A DNA stretch of 38,302 bases from Candidatus Kapaibacterium sp. (GCA_026390695.1 JAPLFL010000096.1:1-38302); one strand, 5' to 3'; shown: positions 8,784-18,204, numbered from the stretch's first letter. A program made the numbers and translations. The notes: generated by a model not told the origin, from the sequence alone.

Positions 8784-10143
8784 CGTATTACACGAACCTT
8801 CGGTAATCGAAGGACGACCGACTTTTCACGAGATTAACGAGCATATAACAAAGCCAACCGAAGTTCGTCCGGATAGAAAATATATGATTGCACTTGCAAT
8901 TACTTCATCGTTACTTGCATTGGGTGCTACTTGTATGATTATTACCCACTGGTATGGTATCGGAATGTGGGGAAATAATAATCCTGTGGGCTGGGCTTTC
9001 GACATTGTTAATTTTGTTTTTTGGATTGGTATTGGTCATGCCGGTACTCTAATTTCAGCAATTTTATTCTTATTCAGACAAAAATGGAGAACCGGAATAG
9101 CGCGTTTTGCAGAGGGGATGACAATTTTTGCAGTTATGACTGCAGGAATATTTCCACTGATGCATGTCGGACGACCATGGTTAGACGGCTGGCTGTTTCC
9201 TTATCCTAATCAGAATAAATTATGGGTGAATTTTACTTCACCACTTTTATGGGACGTTTTTGCTGTTTCAACTTATTTCACAGTTTCTGCAATTTTCTGG
9301 TATATGGGATTAGTTCCAGATTTTGCCAGTATGAGGGATAGAGCAACAGTAAAGTTTAAAAAAGTTATTTACTCAATTTTTAGTCTCGGATGGCGCCATT
9401 CAAACAGACATTGGCAGCATTATGAGATGATGTATTTGATTTTAGCCGGTTTTGCCACTCCTTTGGTTCTCTCGGTTCATACGATAGTAAGTTTTGACTT
9501 TGCAGTTTCTATTCTGCCGGGTTGGCACACAACTATTTTTCCACCTTATTTCGTTGCAGGAGCAGTATTCTCAGGCTTTGCAATGGTTCAGAATGTGTTG
9601 ATTTTTGTTCGTAAAATTTTCAATTTTGAACATATAATCACACTTGACACTCTTGAGAAAATGAATAAAATAATGCTTGCAACCGGAATGATGGTTGGCT
9701 ATGCTTATGGAATGGAATTTTTCATTGCATGGTATAGCGGAAGTCCTATGGAAATGTTTGTATTTGTTAACCGTGCTTTTGGTAATTATGCATGGGCATA
9801 TTGGATCATGGTTTCCTGCAATGTGATTTTCCCACAATTCTTCTGGAGCCGCAAAATCAGACGCACTATTCCATTGATGTTTATTATCGGTGTATTTGTG
9901 AATGTTGGAATGTGGTTCGAGCGTTTTGTGATCATTGTTTCATCGCTTTCAAGAGACTTTCTACCTTCGAGCTGGGCATATTACACTCCTACATTTTATG
10001 ACATTGGAATTTTATTAGGTAGTTTCGGCTTGTTCTTTACTTTGGTATTATTATTTATAAAGACTCTTCCTGTTGTTTCAATAGCTGAGGTAAAGGCAGT
10101 TATACATGGTTCACAACCCACACATAAAGGAGGGAACCACTGA
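8773..10143 (+). CDS. actC: Alternative complex III subunit ActC, NrfD/PsrC-type quinol-binding membrane protein
   Basis: 456 aa polytopic inner-membrane protein of the NrfD/PsrC family, with about ten transmembrane segments between residues 38 and 440. In ACIII this subunit forms the periplasm-facing quinol site beside ActB. Family-typical stretches include [14 protein letters not shown], the [10 protein letters not shown] loop and [11 protein letters not shown]. The start is GTG at 8773 with GGAG at 8762-8765 and an 11-bp overlap with actB, implying translational coupling. The stop codon shares one base with the ATG of the next gene, and a strong AAAGGAGGG at 10126-10134 lies just before that ATG. 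Confidence 0.93.
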   Translation: MSVDVLHEPSVIEGRPTFHEINEHITKPTEVRPDRKYMIALAITSSLLALGATCMIITHWYGIGMWGNNNPVGWAFDIVNFVFWIGIGHAGTLISAILFLFRQKWRTGIARFAEGMTIFAVMTAGIFPLMHVGRPWLDGWLFPYPNQNKLWVNFTSPLLWDVFAVSTYFTVSAIFWYMGLVPDFASMRDRATVKFKKVIYSIFSLGWRHSNRHWQHYEMMYLILAGFATPLVLSVHTIVSFDFAVSILPGWHTTIFPPYFVAGAVFSGFAMVQNVLIFVRKIFNFEHIITLDTLEKMNKIMLATGMMVGYAYGMEFFIAWYSGSPMEMFVFVNRAFGNYAWAYWIMVSCNVIFPQFFWSRKIRRTIPLMFIIGVFVNVGMWFERFVIIVSSLSRDFLPSSWAYYTPTFYDIGILLGSFGLFFTLVLLFIKTLPVVSIAEVKAVIHGSQPTHKGGNH

Positions 10144-11282
10144 TGCAAGAAAAAGTATTATATGCAATGAGTGCATTGTTTGACACGCCGGATGCAATTA
10201 TCCAAGCTGCTGAATCAGTTCAGAAAGCCGGATATAAAAAATTCGATGTAAATACTCCATATCCTGTACATGGAATGGACAATGCGATGAAATTAAAACC
10301 ATCAACATTAGGTTATTTCGCTTTTATTATTGGTATTTTTGGCGCTATTATGGCTGTGGCTGGTATGGGTTATTTAACAGGTGTCGATTATCCGAATGTT
10401 ATGGGCGGAAAACCATTCTTTGCTTTACCGGCTTTCATTCCGATTACATTTGAGGTAACAGTTCTTTCAGCTTCGGTTGCTACTGTTGTTATAATGATTG
10501 CTTTTTTCTTCAAACTGCCAAATAATTCTCATCCGGTTCATAATACAGAATACATGAAGAATGTGTCTGATGATAAATTTGGTGTTTTAGTCGAAGCAAA
10601 AGATGCAATGTTTGATGCTGCCAAAGTTGAAGATTTATTCAGAAGTTTGGGTGCAAGCAGAATAATTCCGATTTATTATGATCTTGAAGATATTCGAACA
10701 GTTGGTAATATTTTTAGACCTAAATTTGTATTATTTTTGGCGATAGTTGTATTTGTTAGTGCAGGATTAACTTATGGAGTACTGAATCGTTTATTATTTA
10801 TTCCTCCCTTTACCTGGATGGTATATCAACCGCGTGTAAATGCCCAGCAAAAATCAAATATGTTTGCTGATGGTTCAGGAATGCGCAATCCGGTTGATGG
10901 GACAGTTGCAAGAGGTTGGATGCCTTACAGATATTCAGGCAAGCCAGATGAAGCAGGTCTGAATTTAGTCAATCCATTAATTCCTAATACTCATACTTTA
11001 GATTTAGGTAAAAAGAATTTTGATGTTTATTGCAGTCCTTGTCACGGATACCTTGCAAAGGGTGATTCCAGACTTCGCGGACAATTCCCCAATCCACCAA
11101 CCTTACATTCAGATAAGGTCAGGAACTGGACAGACGGAAGAATCTATGCGGTTATTACAGATGGACAAAACTCAATGCCGTCATATTCAAGATTGGTTTC
11201 TCCGAGTGACAGATGGGCAGTTATACTTTATATACGCGAGCTTCAGCGCGCGCTTAACGCAAAGCAGGAGGATTTAAAATGA
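10143..11282 (+). CDS. actDE: Fused alternative complex III subunits ActD and ActE (membrane subunit plus monohaem cytochrome c)
   Basis: 379 aa. Residues 1 to about 185 are ActD (DUF3341): a cytoplasmic start containing YPVHGMD, then two membrane spans (about 55-80 and 98-123) and a soluble region. A third span (about 193-216) follows, leading into an ActE-type domain with a class I cytochrome c site CSPCH at 297-301 and a likely Met345 axial ligand (SMPSYSR). ActD and ActE are normally two proteins, and ActE normally has its own lipoprotein signal. Here no stop, start or lipobox separates them, so the third span replaces the lipid anchor and carries the haem domain to the periplasm. There is a 1-bp overlap with actC and a 4-bp ATGA overlap with actF. 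Confidence 0.9.
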   Translation: MQEKVLYAMSALFDTPDAIIQAAESVQKAGYKKFDVNTPYPVHGMDNAMKLKPSTLGYFAFIIGIFGAIMAVAGMGYLTGVDYPNVMGGKPFFALPAFIPITFEVTVLSASVATVVIMIAFFFKLPNNSHPVHNTEYMKNVSDDKFGVLVEAKDAMFDAAKVEDLFRSLGASRIIPIYYDLEDIRTVGNIFRPKFVLFLAIVVFVSAGLTYGVLNRLLFIPPFTWMVYQPRVNAQQKSNMFADGSGMRNPVDGTVARGWMPYRYSGKPDEAGLNLVNPLIPNTHTLDLGKKNFDVYCSPCHGYLAKGDSRLRGQFPNPPTLHSDKVRNWTDGRIYAVITDGQNSMPSYSRLVSPSDRWAVILYIRELQRALNAKQEDLK

Positions 11283-12469
11283 GTCAACAAGAAAATAATA
11301 TTGTTTATACACAAAAGAATTTACCATCAAAGCTATTAACAATTGGCGTAGTAATTCTAATAGTCGGATTGGTACTTGCCGGAGCTTCTTATCTGATTGA
11401 CCCTGTCCGAGCTTCTTTTAATAGTCTTATTTCTATGATGTTCGGCTTATCAGTCGGTTTAGGAATACTGTTTATTATTGGCTTGGAGCATCTTACAGGA
11501 GCTGTTTGGAGTGTCCCTTTCCGTCGGGTGGCTGAATATTTAGGTGGTATTTTATACATTGTACCAATACTTGCTATTCCAGTATTTTTGAATATGCACG
11601 GAGTCTTTTCCTGGTCTGATCCTGCTGTAATTGCTAAGGATCATGTTTTACAGGGTAAAGTACCATATTTGAATACAGGATTTTTCTATATAAGATTTGC
11701 ACTTGCATTTATAGTTCTCTGGTTTTTCTTTACCATGTTTAAAAGAAATTCAATAAAAATGGATTCAAATCCAAGCGAATCTTATGTGAAATCAAGTAAA
11801 ATATTATCAGCGGTAATGATGCCTTTCTTTGCAATTTTCACTACAATTATGGCAGTTGATTGGCTAATGAGCGTTGTTCCGCGTTGGTTTTCAACCATTT
11901 TTGGTGTTTATTACTTTGCCGGATCATTTCTTGCGGGTTTGGGTGCCTTGACTTTGGTGGTTATTATGCTCAACAAACGAGGGTATTTGGCAAAAGGTTT
12001 GGGTGGAGATAATTATTACAGCCTTGGTGCTTTTATGTTTGCGATAACAAATTTCTGGTCATATATTGCTTTTAGCCAGTATATGCTTATTTGGTATGCA
12101 AATTTGCCAGAGGAAACGTTTTGGTTTATTCCTCGTTTACACACCAGTTGGGTATGGATGACAGCAGGTTTACCGCTAATTAAATTTATTATTCCATATA
12201 TATTCATTCTATCTCAACCCTCGAAGAAGGACCCGAAGAGATTAACAATTGCTGCAATTATGATAATGTTTGGTCATTATTATGATTTATTCTGGCTCGT
12301 TATGCCTGCTTATCACAAAGAAGGTTTCTTCTTCAGTTGGAATGAACTTGCATTCCCGATTCTCTTGATTGGAGCAACAATAACATATTTTGCAATTGTA
12401 ACGAAAAATAAGAATTTAATACCAGTTAATGATCCGAAATTGCCACAGGGCATTAATTTTCATTTGTAA
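11279..12469 (+). CDS. actF: Alternative complex III subunit ActF, second NrfD-like membrane protein
   Basis: 396 aa integral membrane protein with about ten predicted spans, a diverged paralogue of ActC often annotated as quinol:cytochrome c oxidoreductase quinone-binding subunit 2. In solved complexes it packs beside ActC and has been discussed as a possible proton path. Recognisable family features are the long first pair of spans followed by GLEHLTGAVWSVPFRRVAEY, the NTGFFYIRFALAF segment and the SYIAFSQYMLIWYANLPEE loop. It starts at ATG 11279 with AGGAGG upstream and overlaps actDE by 4 bp. A 76-bp gap containing a hairpin separates it from the next cytochrome gene. Confidence 0.92.
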   Translation: MSQQENNIVYTQKNLPSKLLTIGVVILIVGLVLAGASYLIDPVRASFNSLISMMFGLSVGLGILFIIGLEHLTGAVWSVPFRRVAEYLGGILYIVPILAIPVFLNMHGVFSWSDPAVIAKDHVLQGKVPYLNTGFFYIRFALAFIVLWFFFTMFKRNSIKMDSNPSESYVKSSKILSAVMMPFFAIFTTIMAVDWLMSVVPRWFSTIFGVYYFAGSFLAGLGALTLVVIMLNKRGYLAKGLGGDNYYSLGAFMFAITNFWSYIAFSQYMLIWYANLPEETFWFIPRLHTSWVWMTAGLPLIKFIIPYIFILSQPSKKDPKRLTIAAIMIMFGHYYDLFWLVMPAYHKEGFFFSWNELAFPILLIGATITYFAIVTKNKNLIPVNDPKLPQGINFHL

Positions 12470-12477
12470 ATAATTTG

Positions 12478-12508
12478 ATCATCAGATTAATTGAAGCCAT
12501 CTGATGAT
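12478..12508 (+). other. Intercistronic hairpin between actF and the cytochrome c gene
   Basis: A perfect 10-bp stem ATCATCAGAT (12478-12487) with ATCTGATGAT (12499-12508) and an 11-base loop. No T-run follows, so it is more likely an RNA-stability or processing element that separates actF from the last gene than a full terminator. Confidence 0.6.
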
Positions 12509-12545
12509 TATTCAAGGATTATGTGAAAAAATAAAAAGGAAATAT

Positions 12546-13475
12546 ATGGATACAAATTTTATACATGAAGACGAAATAGATTTTAAAGCGGTTATGCGCA
12601 CTCCCAAGCGGCAAATCGGGCTTTTTTTAATTCTGTTGATCGCTGCAATCGAAGTAGCTGGCTGGTTCTATCTTAACAATATGAGTGTAGCTTATCTGAA
12701 AACTACTATTGACCTGCCTGAACCAATCAATACTTTTGAACGTGCCGTCGATACAAAAGCTGGAACATTTGTCGAAGGAATTGATTTAAAGAAATATTAT
12801 CAACCAAACGATAGTATGATTAACAAGGGAAAAGAACTGTTTTTAGCTACCTGTGCTTCTTGTCATAATCAAAACGGTGATGGCAACGGTCAAGTCGGTG
12901 TGGCTTTAAATCCAAAACCACGTAATTTTATTAGCGCCGAAGGCTGGAAATTCGGGCGTAATTTTGCCGATATTTTTAAAACATTAAAACAAGGTTCACC
13001 AGGTACTGCAATGGCATCATTTGATGCAATTCCGCTGCCAGACCGGATGGCTTTGATTTATTTTATTCAAACATTCGCAAAGGATTTCCCAAAGCCTACA
13101 GTTGATGATTTTACAGCACTGGATGGCACTTATAATCTTTCAAAAGGTGGAATGAGTCCGAATAATGTTACTCTTGAGACTGCTGAACAGAAGATAATTG
13201 ACGAAAACAAAGTGAATAATGAGAAGTTGGCAGCTCTTATAAAGACTTCCGAAGATAATTGCTGTGCTCCACCTCTTAAGAAAGTTATCAGATGCAAAGA
13301 AAAAGCTTATGGTGCCTTACTAAATTCAAATGCTTGGGTTGGAAGCACAGATAATTTTGTGAAATTTTTACAGAATACCATTTCCACTAATGGCTTTAAA
13401 CCAACAATTCTAACTTTATCATCTCAGGAATTAACGACCTACTATAATTATTTTCTGACTCTGAAGAAAAGTTAA
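12546..13475 (+). CDS. Membrane-anchored monohaem cytochrome c at the end of the act operon
   Basis: 309 aa. It has an N-terminal membrane span (about residues 23-43) and a class I cytochrome c domain with CASCH at 103-107 and a Met ligand candidate at 156 (TAMASF). It is then followed by about 120 residues without a recognised domain that contain a Cys pair (EDNCC) and a single Cys. It is a plausible electron acceptor for ACIII, taking the place where SCO/CoxB/caa3 oxidase genes often follow. I chose ATG 12546 because ATAAAAAGGA lies at 12531-12540. An in-frame start at 12504 would add 14 residues but lies inside the hairpin region and has no ribosome site. A strong terminator follows. Confidence 0.85.
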   Translation: MDTNFIHEDEIDFKAVMRTPKRQIGLFLILLIAAIEVAGWFYLNNMSVAYLKTTIDLPEPINTFERAVDTKAGTFVEGIDLKKYYQPNDSMINKGKELFLATCASCHNQNGDGNGQVGVALNPKPRNFISAEGWKFGRNFADIFKTLKQGSPGTAMASFDAIPLPDRMALIYFIQTFAKDFPKPTVDDFTALDGTYNLSKGGMSPNNVTLETAEQKIIDENKVNNEKLAALIKTSEDNCCAPPLKKVIRCKEKAYGALLNSNAWVGSTDNFVKFLQNTISTNGFKPTILTLSSQELTTYYNYFLTLKKS

Positions 13476-13512
13476 AAACTATTAATTGTTAATGTTTAAT
13501 TGTTAATTGAAG

Positions 13513-13551
13513 AACGTTCCATCAGCCAAGTGTTAATGGAACGTTTTGTTT
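13513..13551 (+). terminator. Terminator of the act operon
   Basis: A perfect 10-bp stem AACGTTCCAT (13513-13522) with ATGGAACGTT (13536-13545), a 13-base loop, and a TTGTTT tail. Confidence 0.8.
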
Positions 13552-13585
13552 AAAATAAAATTAATTTTATTCCGTTCTTAAATCT

Positions 13586-13990
13586 ATGTTGACAATCGAA
13601 GAACATATTAAATATTGGCATGATGGGGCAGAAAATGACATGAGTGTTGCTGATGGATTATTTGGACTTGGTCATTTTGACTGATGTTTGTTTATGGGTC
13701 ATTTAGTTTTTAGAGAAAGTTTTGAAAGCCTTGTTTATACAAAATAATCAAATTCTCTCACCTCTGAAAATCCATAACTTACTGAAATTAGTTAAGTTAT
13801 TTAATATTGAATTAGATCATGAGCAAATGAAATTTCTTCAAATTGTAAATGATTTCCATATTGAAGCAAGGTATCCTGAATATAAAAGAAGTTATATAAC
13901 ACAGCCGGTTTAGAATTTACTCAAGAAAATCTACAAAGGATTAAGGAGCATTACAAATGGTTGAAGTCTCTGTTAAAATCAAAGATATAA
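13586..13990 (+). pseudogene. Broken HEPN-domain gene (toxin partner of the MNT gene)
   Basis: Joining three frames gives a full small HEPN protein: MLTIEEHIKYWHDGAENDMS... up to HFD, a TGA at 13682-13684 where family members have Trp, then CLFMGH. An extra T in the T-run at 13707-13711 shifts the frame to one reading LEKVLKALFIQNNQ, KIHNLLKLVKL and FHIEARYPEYKR. A second shift near 13895-13901 returns to the first frame, reading EFTQENLQRIKEHYKWLK. HNLLKL and EARYPEY are typical of HEPN domains (PF05168). HEPN proteins in such pairs are RNases or their relatives. One nonsense and two frameshift lesions make a working protein unlikely. The end overlaps the MNT start by 34 bp, the normal order for these modules. 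Confidence 0.85.
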
Positions 13991-14280
13991 TTCGTAAGTT
14001 TGTCGTGGAAGCACAAAAGGACAATATTACGATTGATCATGCTGTTCTTTTTGGCTCGTATGCAAAGGGTACAAATCACGAATACAGCGATATTGATGTT
14101 GCAGTAATTTCAGATGATTTTGAAGGGACTAGACTTTTTGACAATATCAAATTAGCAGACGCGACTATACGAACAAGCATTGATTTAGAAACTCATCCTT
14201 TCAGAACTGAAGATTTTACCGAGGATAATCCCTTTGTTAAAGAAATTCTCGAATACGGAATCAGAATATTCCCTGATTAA
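13957..14280 (+). CDS. MNT-type nucleotidyltransferase, antitoxin of a HEPN/MNT module
   Basis: 107 aa, the usual size for a minimal nucleotidyltransferase. It has the polymerase-beta fold signature GSYAKGTNHEYSDIDVAV (about residues 32-49): the GS helix turn and the two Asp of SDIDV that bind Mg-nucleotide. A further acidic residue is expected in the following strands, with SIDLE a candidate. In HEPN/MNT modules this protein neutralises the HEPN partner, in studied cases by adding AMP to it. TAAGGAG lies about ten bases before the ATG. The frame is intact although the upstream partner gene is broken, so it is an orphan antitoxin, or it serves another HEPN protein elsewhere. Confidence 0.88.
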   Translation: MVEVSVKIKDIIRKFVVEAQKDNITIDHAVLFGSYAKGTNHEYSDIDVAVISDDFEGTRLFDNIKLADATIRTSIDLETHPFRTEDFTEDNPFVKEILEYGIRIFPD

Positions 14281-14616
14281 TCAATAGAATATTGTAAAAA
14301 TTTTCGAAACATCACCCCAGTCAATCATCAAAGGATTGAAGTATAAAATAAACCTTGTAATATCATTTCCTTAATGAATTAGGAATTATTGTCATTTGTG
14401 CGCATGCCGGAATCTCCTTCTAGTGCCACTTTAGGAGATTCCTGCATTCGCAGGAATGACGGAAATTGAAGCTTTCACACAGTCTCATGCACAGGAATGA
14501 CAGCCTTCAAGTAGGAAACGATATAACTCCTTGCTCTTTTGAAGAAGGTTGGGTAGAAGTTTTTCAAGGATTTTGTGCTTACTATTATTCATTTGAAATT
14601 AACCACCATGACCATC
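14281..14616. other. Intergenic region with a repeat element
   Basis: 336 bp between two convergent genes. Apart from the REP-like palindrome (14391-14460) and a partial further copy of its end (CACAGGAATGACAG, about 14491-14504), I see no coding frame or RNA gene. Confidence 0.6.
14391..14460. repeat. REP-like imperfect palindrome
   Basis: The arms 14391-14418 and 14433-14460 are inverted copies with a few mismatches: GTCATTTGTGCGCATGCCGG against the complement GTCATTCCTGCGAATGCAGG, both followed by AATCTCCT. The loop is about 14 bases. Elements starting GTCATTCCTGCGAA are common dispersed repeats in bacterial genomes. Lying between two convergent genes, it could act as a bidirectional transcript end. 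Confidence 0.75.
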
Positions 14617-17600
14617 TTACCGAAGCACTATAAATGTTACAAATTTATTCGTTCCTCCGCTCTCAATGCGTGCATAATAGCCACCTTCACGTAAATCGGC
14701 GACCGGAATATTAAAGATCTTTCTCGATTTTTGTATATTCCCAGTGAAAATATTCTTTACAAAATCACCATTGAAATTATAGATGGAAATTTTAAAATAC
14801 CCGGCTAAAGGAATAATTAAATCCAGTGTTAGATATGTATCGGCAGGATTGGGGCCGCTTTTGATCCGAATTTCATTTGAAAAATTAACGATTTCAATAT
14901 CATGGCTGATGGTATCAGTTTGGAAAAAATTCTTAACAATCAATCTGACAGTATATATCCCAGGATTTTTATAGATGTGCTCTGGGTTTTGTATATATGA
15001 TGAATCTCCGTCACCGAAATACCATTTTCTTGATAAAATACTTTTCTCATTTAATTCTATAATCTGTACTTTATTCAAATTGCCTGTATCTGGAAACGAA
15101 TATGAAAAATCCGGCAGGGGATAGGCATCGTTAATTGTAATTGTTTTGATGATTTTATCCGAATATTGCATATAAGAAGCTGTCAGAGAAACACTATATG
15201 TCCCTTTTTTGAGATAAATATGTTTTGGATTCTGAAGAGCAGAGCTTGTGCCATCGCCAAAGTCCCAGTTCCATTGATTGGTTATCATCGATGATTGGTC
15301 ATTGAACTGAACAACAAAATCATTGATTGTATCGGCTTGTACAAAGTTGAAATTGGCTTTGATTCCATCAAACCCGATGCTCGGATATGGATTTGATTGA
15401 ACAATATAAGCATATTTAAAAATGTTGCTTTTATTCAAATATCCCGACAAAATCAAACTTTTATCCTTATTGGCATAAACCCTCGTGAAAGCTCCGATTC
15501 GTTCATTAAACACCTGTGATTCAATTAGCCTATCGTCTCGGTCATAGATTAAGTAGGCCGGATGCCCGTTTTTCGAACCTGCCAGGGTGTAACAATTTTC
15601 ATTAATTTTAGCAATTGAATAAGCAGTAAAAAGCGTATCGAATTTGAAGTTGATTAGGGTTCCACTTGAATCTATTTTGTAAAGTGAATTGTAATCAATG
15701 CAATAATAATTAAATTCTTTATAACAGATAAAATCAATGAGACTTTTATAACTCATTCCTATAAACCTTTTAAACTCTGTTTGAGTATTACTCTTGTTCA
15801 ATGAATAAAAATACATACCATAAGCTATACTTTCTGTGATAATCCAATCAATATTGTTAGGATCAGATTGTTTGAAAATGGTATAATCATTGTCCCGATA
15901 AATAATTGAAGATCTAACATCAACACGAGATATGTTCATATTATCCTTTGCTATACTATAAAATCCAGATAAACCACCACTGGAAGGTGATTGGCTATTA
16001 TAGTTGAAAAATCCAAGTAGAGCATTGCCTGAAAGATCTAATGCAGCTCCGCAATAAGTACGAGATTTAGATTGTAAGTTATTAAATAATATTGTATCTC
16101 CAAAAGCATTGTATCCGATCATACAAGTATTTGCACCAGAGGAACCCGAAAAAATAAATTTTTGATCGGGCATCTCCACAACTCTTGTATTCAGCACATC
16201 CATATTATAATTTTGTATCCATTTTGGTTTTAACTGATTATCAAACAAGAGTGCTTTTGCATAAGAGTATGTGGGCTTTTCATCTATATAAGTTATTGCT
16301 TTAAAACTGGCAATAAAATCCCCGGCTGAGGTTTCAAAACAATCAATGGAATAAGAGCAGGTCAGTGTATCAAGAGAGATATACTCATTTTTGATTGAAT
16401 TCTTCAAAGACGGGAAGGGGATACTTATAGTTTTGTATTTTGTGATATTGAAATTTTCATTTTTTATTGTCAGACCAACGTGCATCAAGCCATAGCCGCT
16501 ATATGTTGTCGATGGATTTGATAATGTTGAGGTGTAAGTATTATCAAAAATCCAATAAACTGATGTATAGTTGCCGTTGGATTTATTCGTAAAATTAGCA
16601 ACGTAAGGATATTTTGAAAGATCTATTGTATAATCGAAGTCGGGAAAAAGTTTATCAAATACTCTGATCATATTCACTCGGATGGCAGTATCAGAGCCGT
16701 TAGTATTCTTAATAAAAAATTTTACAGTATATGTTCCTGATGAATTATAAACATGAGCTGGATTTTCATCAGTTGAACTCTGACCATCTCCGAAATCCCA
16801 GTAATAACTTGTGGGATTGCCAGCAGAGTTATTTCGGAAATGAATGGTATCGCCGGTTTGACTAATATTAGTATCTGCAGCGAAAAAGGCTTTCAGAGCA
16901 TTGCTATAAAATATTATCGGTACTAAATATATACAGCCTGCATTGTCGGCAACAATCAGATTCTTATTATCCGGCAGGCAGCGTTCAGTTAATATGTATG
17001 GTCCCGTTCCGAGAGAAATTTCGGTAATTGAATCCAGTGAAGCCGATGACTGAAAAACTATTCTTCTGTAGCCATTTGTATGAAGACCCGAGAAAATATA
17101 TTTAGCATCGTAGCTTGTTTCGATAAGATTGGGAGCTATTTTTGAATATTTTTCCCTGATCTTTTTACCTTCAGGGAGATTAAATTCTGAAAATGTATTG
17201 GATTTGAAATCGATTATTCTCTTGTTATCATTTGCGATTATGTAAAGCCCCAGACTGACGCCATTAGTGGAATCAGTTGTACTTTCTGTGGTATAAGTAC
17301 CATTAGTTGTTGTATTATATGTATGATTATAAAAATAAAAATCTTTTAAAATTTTATAATTACTATCTGTGATAGAAATTGTTCGTTTAGTGCTATTGCT
17401 TCGAGAAGTTCCTGATCCCGGTGGATGATTACCACGAAAACTTGCCTCATAACTATTATAATCTATAATATTAAATTTGTGATTTTTTGAGCAAAGATAA
17501 TTGTAATACTGTTTATCAGAATGGCTGCCATAGATATCTTGATGATCAAAATCATAATTCAAAATAATAATTGCTGTTGCATTTAAAGAATCGTATTGGA

Positions 17601-18030
17601 ATTCTATAAGTGATGTATTATATGCTTCTGAAGTTGTAAAACCTGTATAACCATAATATATTTTACCAGTCACAATTTCATTAATTAACTTTAACTGATT
17701 ATCAAAAAATTTTAACCTTGTAACGTAGTAATTATTTTCAACTTTATATTCAGAGCTGATAAAATACTTGCAGTCAGAACTTATCAATCTATAAACACCT
17801 TTTAATAGAAACGAATCAATCACAGCACCTGTCGCCACATCCCAATGTTTTATTATTGAATCATTTGTTCCCACGGTATAAAAAGATTTAGCATCAGGAG
17901 CCACAACAAGCTGTGCTATACCAGTGTTGTGTGCATTTATAAATTTATACTGGTTACTGTCTATCCAACCCGCAGCAGCCGTCAGTCTTATTATAATAAC
18001 AAATAGAATGGATACAAAATATTTTTTCAT
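14617..18030 (-). CDS. Large secreted PKD-repeat protein with T9SS sorting domain
   Basis: 1137 aa. It has a Sec signal peptide (about residues 1-20). The N-terminal half resembles a beta-propeller: AHNTGIAQLVVAPDAKSFYT and IKHWDVATG look like WD40-type blades. Two PKD domains follow (about 381-457, with YYWDFGDG and NPAHVY; and about 461-537, degenerate, without DFGDG). A second propeller-like stretch comes next (about 550-890), then two more PKD domains (about 900-980 with WDFGDG, 985-1058 with WYFGDGD). It ends with a T9SS type A tail (GPNPADTYLTLDL, ISIYNFNGD, GGYYARIES). PKD domains are structural or binding modules on surface proteins; no catalytic motif is visible. It is monocistronic, on the opposite strand to its neighbours. 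Binding target unknown. Confidence 0.85.
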   Translation of the reverse strand: MKKYFVSILFVIIIRLTAAAGWIDSNQYKFINAHNTGIAQLVVAPDAKSFYTVGTNDSIIKHWDVATGAVIDSFLLKGVYRLISSDCKYFISSEYKVENNYYVTRLKFFDNQLKLINEIVTGKIYYGYTGFTTSEAYNTSLIEFQYDSLNATAIIILNYDFDHQDIYGSHSDKQYYNYLCSKNHKFNIIDYNSYEASFRGNHPPGSGTSRSNSTKRTISITDSNYKILKDFYFYNHTYNTTTNGTYTTESTTDSTNGVSLGLYIIANDNKRIIDFKSNTFSEFNLPEGKKIREKYSKIAPNLIETSYDAKYIFSGLHTNGYRRIVFQSSASLDSITEISLGTGPYILTERCLPDNKNLIVADNAGCIYLVPIIFYSNALKAFFAADTNISQTGDTIHFRNNSAGNPTSYYWDFGDGQSSTDENPAHVYNSSGTYTVKFFIKNTNGSDTAIRVNMIRVFDKLFPDFDYTIDLSKYPYVANFTNKSNGNYTSVYWIFDNTYTSTLSNPSTTYSGYGLMHVGLTIKNENFNITKYKTISIPFPSLKNSIKNEYISLDTLTCSYSIDCFETSAGDFIASFKAITYIDEKPTYSYAKALLFDNQLKPKWIQNYNMDVLNTRVVEMPDQKFIFSGSSGANTCMIGYNAFGDTILFNNLQSKSRTYCGAALDLSGNALLGFFNYNSQSPSSGGLSGFYSIAKDNMNISRVDVRSSIIYRDNDYTIFKQSDPNNIDWIITESIAYGMYFYSLNKSNTQTEFKRFIGMSYKSLIDFICYKEFNYYCIDYNSLYKIDSSGTLINFKFDTLFTAYSIAKINENCYTLAGSKNGHPAYLIYDRDDRLIESQVFNERIGAFTRVYANKDKSLILSGYLNKSNIFKYAYIVQSNPYPSIGFDGIKANFNFVQADTINDFVVQFNDQSSMITNQWNWDFGDGTSSALQNPKHIYLKKGTYSVSLTASYMQYSDKIIKTITINDAYPLPDFSYSFPDTGNLNKVQIIELNEKSILSRKWYFGDGDSSYIQNPEHIYKNPGIYTVRLIVKNFFQTDTISHDIEIVNFSNEIRIKSGPNPADTYLTLDLIIPLAGYFKISIYNFNGDFVKNIFTGNIQKSRKIFNIPVADLREGGYYARIESGGTNKFVTFIVLR

Positions 18031-18204
18031 AATATTGCCTTGTTTGTACTTTATTAAGACACATTAAAATACAAAAAAGTTACAAGATAATGGTTAATGA
18101 TTAATAGTAAATGATAAATGATGGAAATGGAAAATTTGTTTTATTTGCAATATTTTATTAAATTATATACCTAAATACAATGTAAATCTTTGCAGGTACA
18201 TATT

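Noticed and set aside
12504-12545. Upstream in-frame start for the cytochrome c gene
   Set aside because: It overlaps the 10-bp hairpin and has no ribosome site, while ATG 12546 has AAAAAGGA in place.
13476-13512. AT-rich direct repeats of TAATTGTTAAT type
   Set aside because: Low-complexity words of this kind recur in several intergenic gaps here (also near 18090 and 33720), with no defined unit or boundary.
13682-13684. TGA as a selenocysteine or reassigned codon in the HEPN gene
   Set aside because: Two further frameshifts follow, no SECIS-like structure was apparent, and all other genes here use TGA as a stop (for example actB, actC and actDE). Plain decay is simpler.
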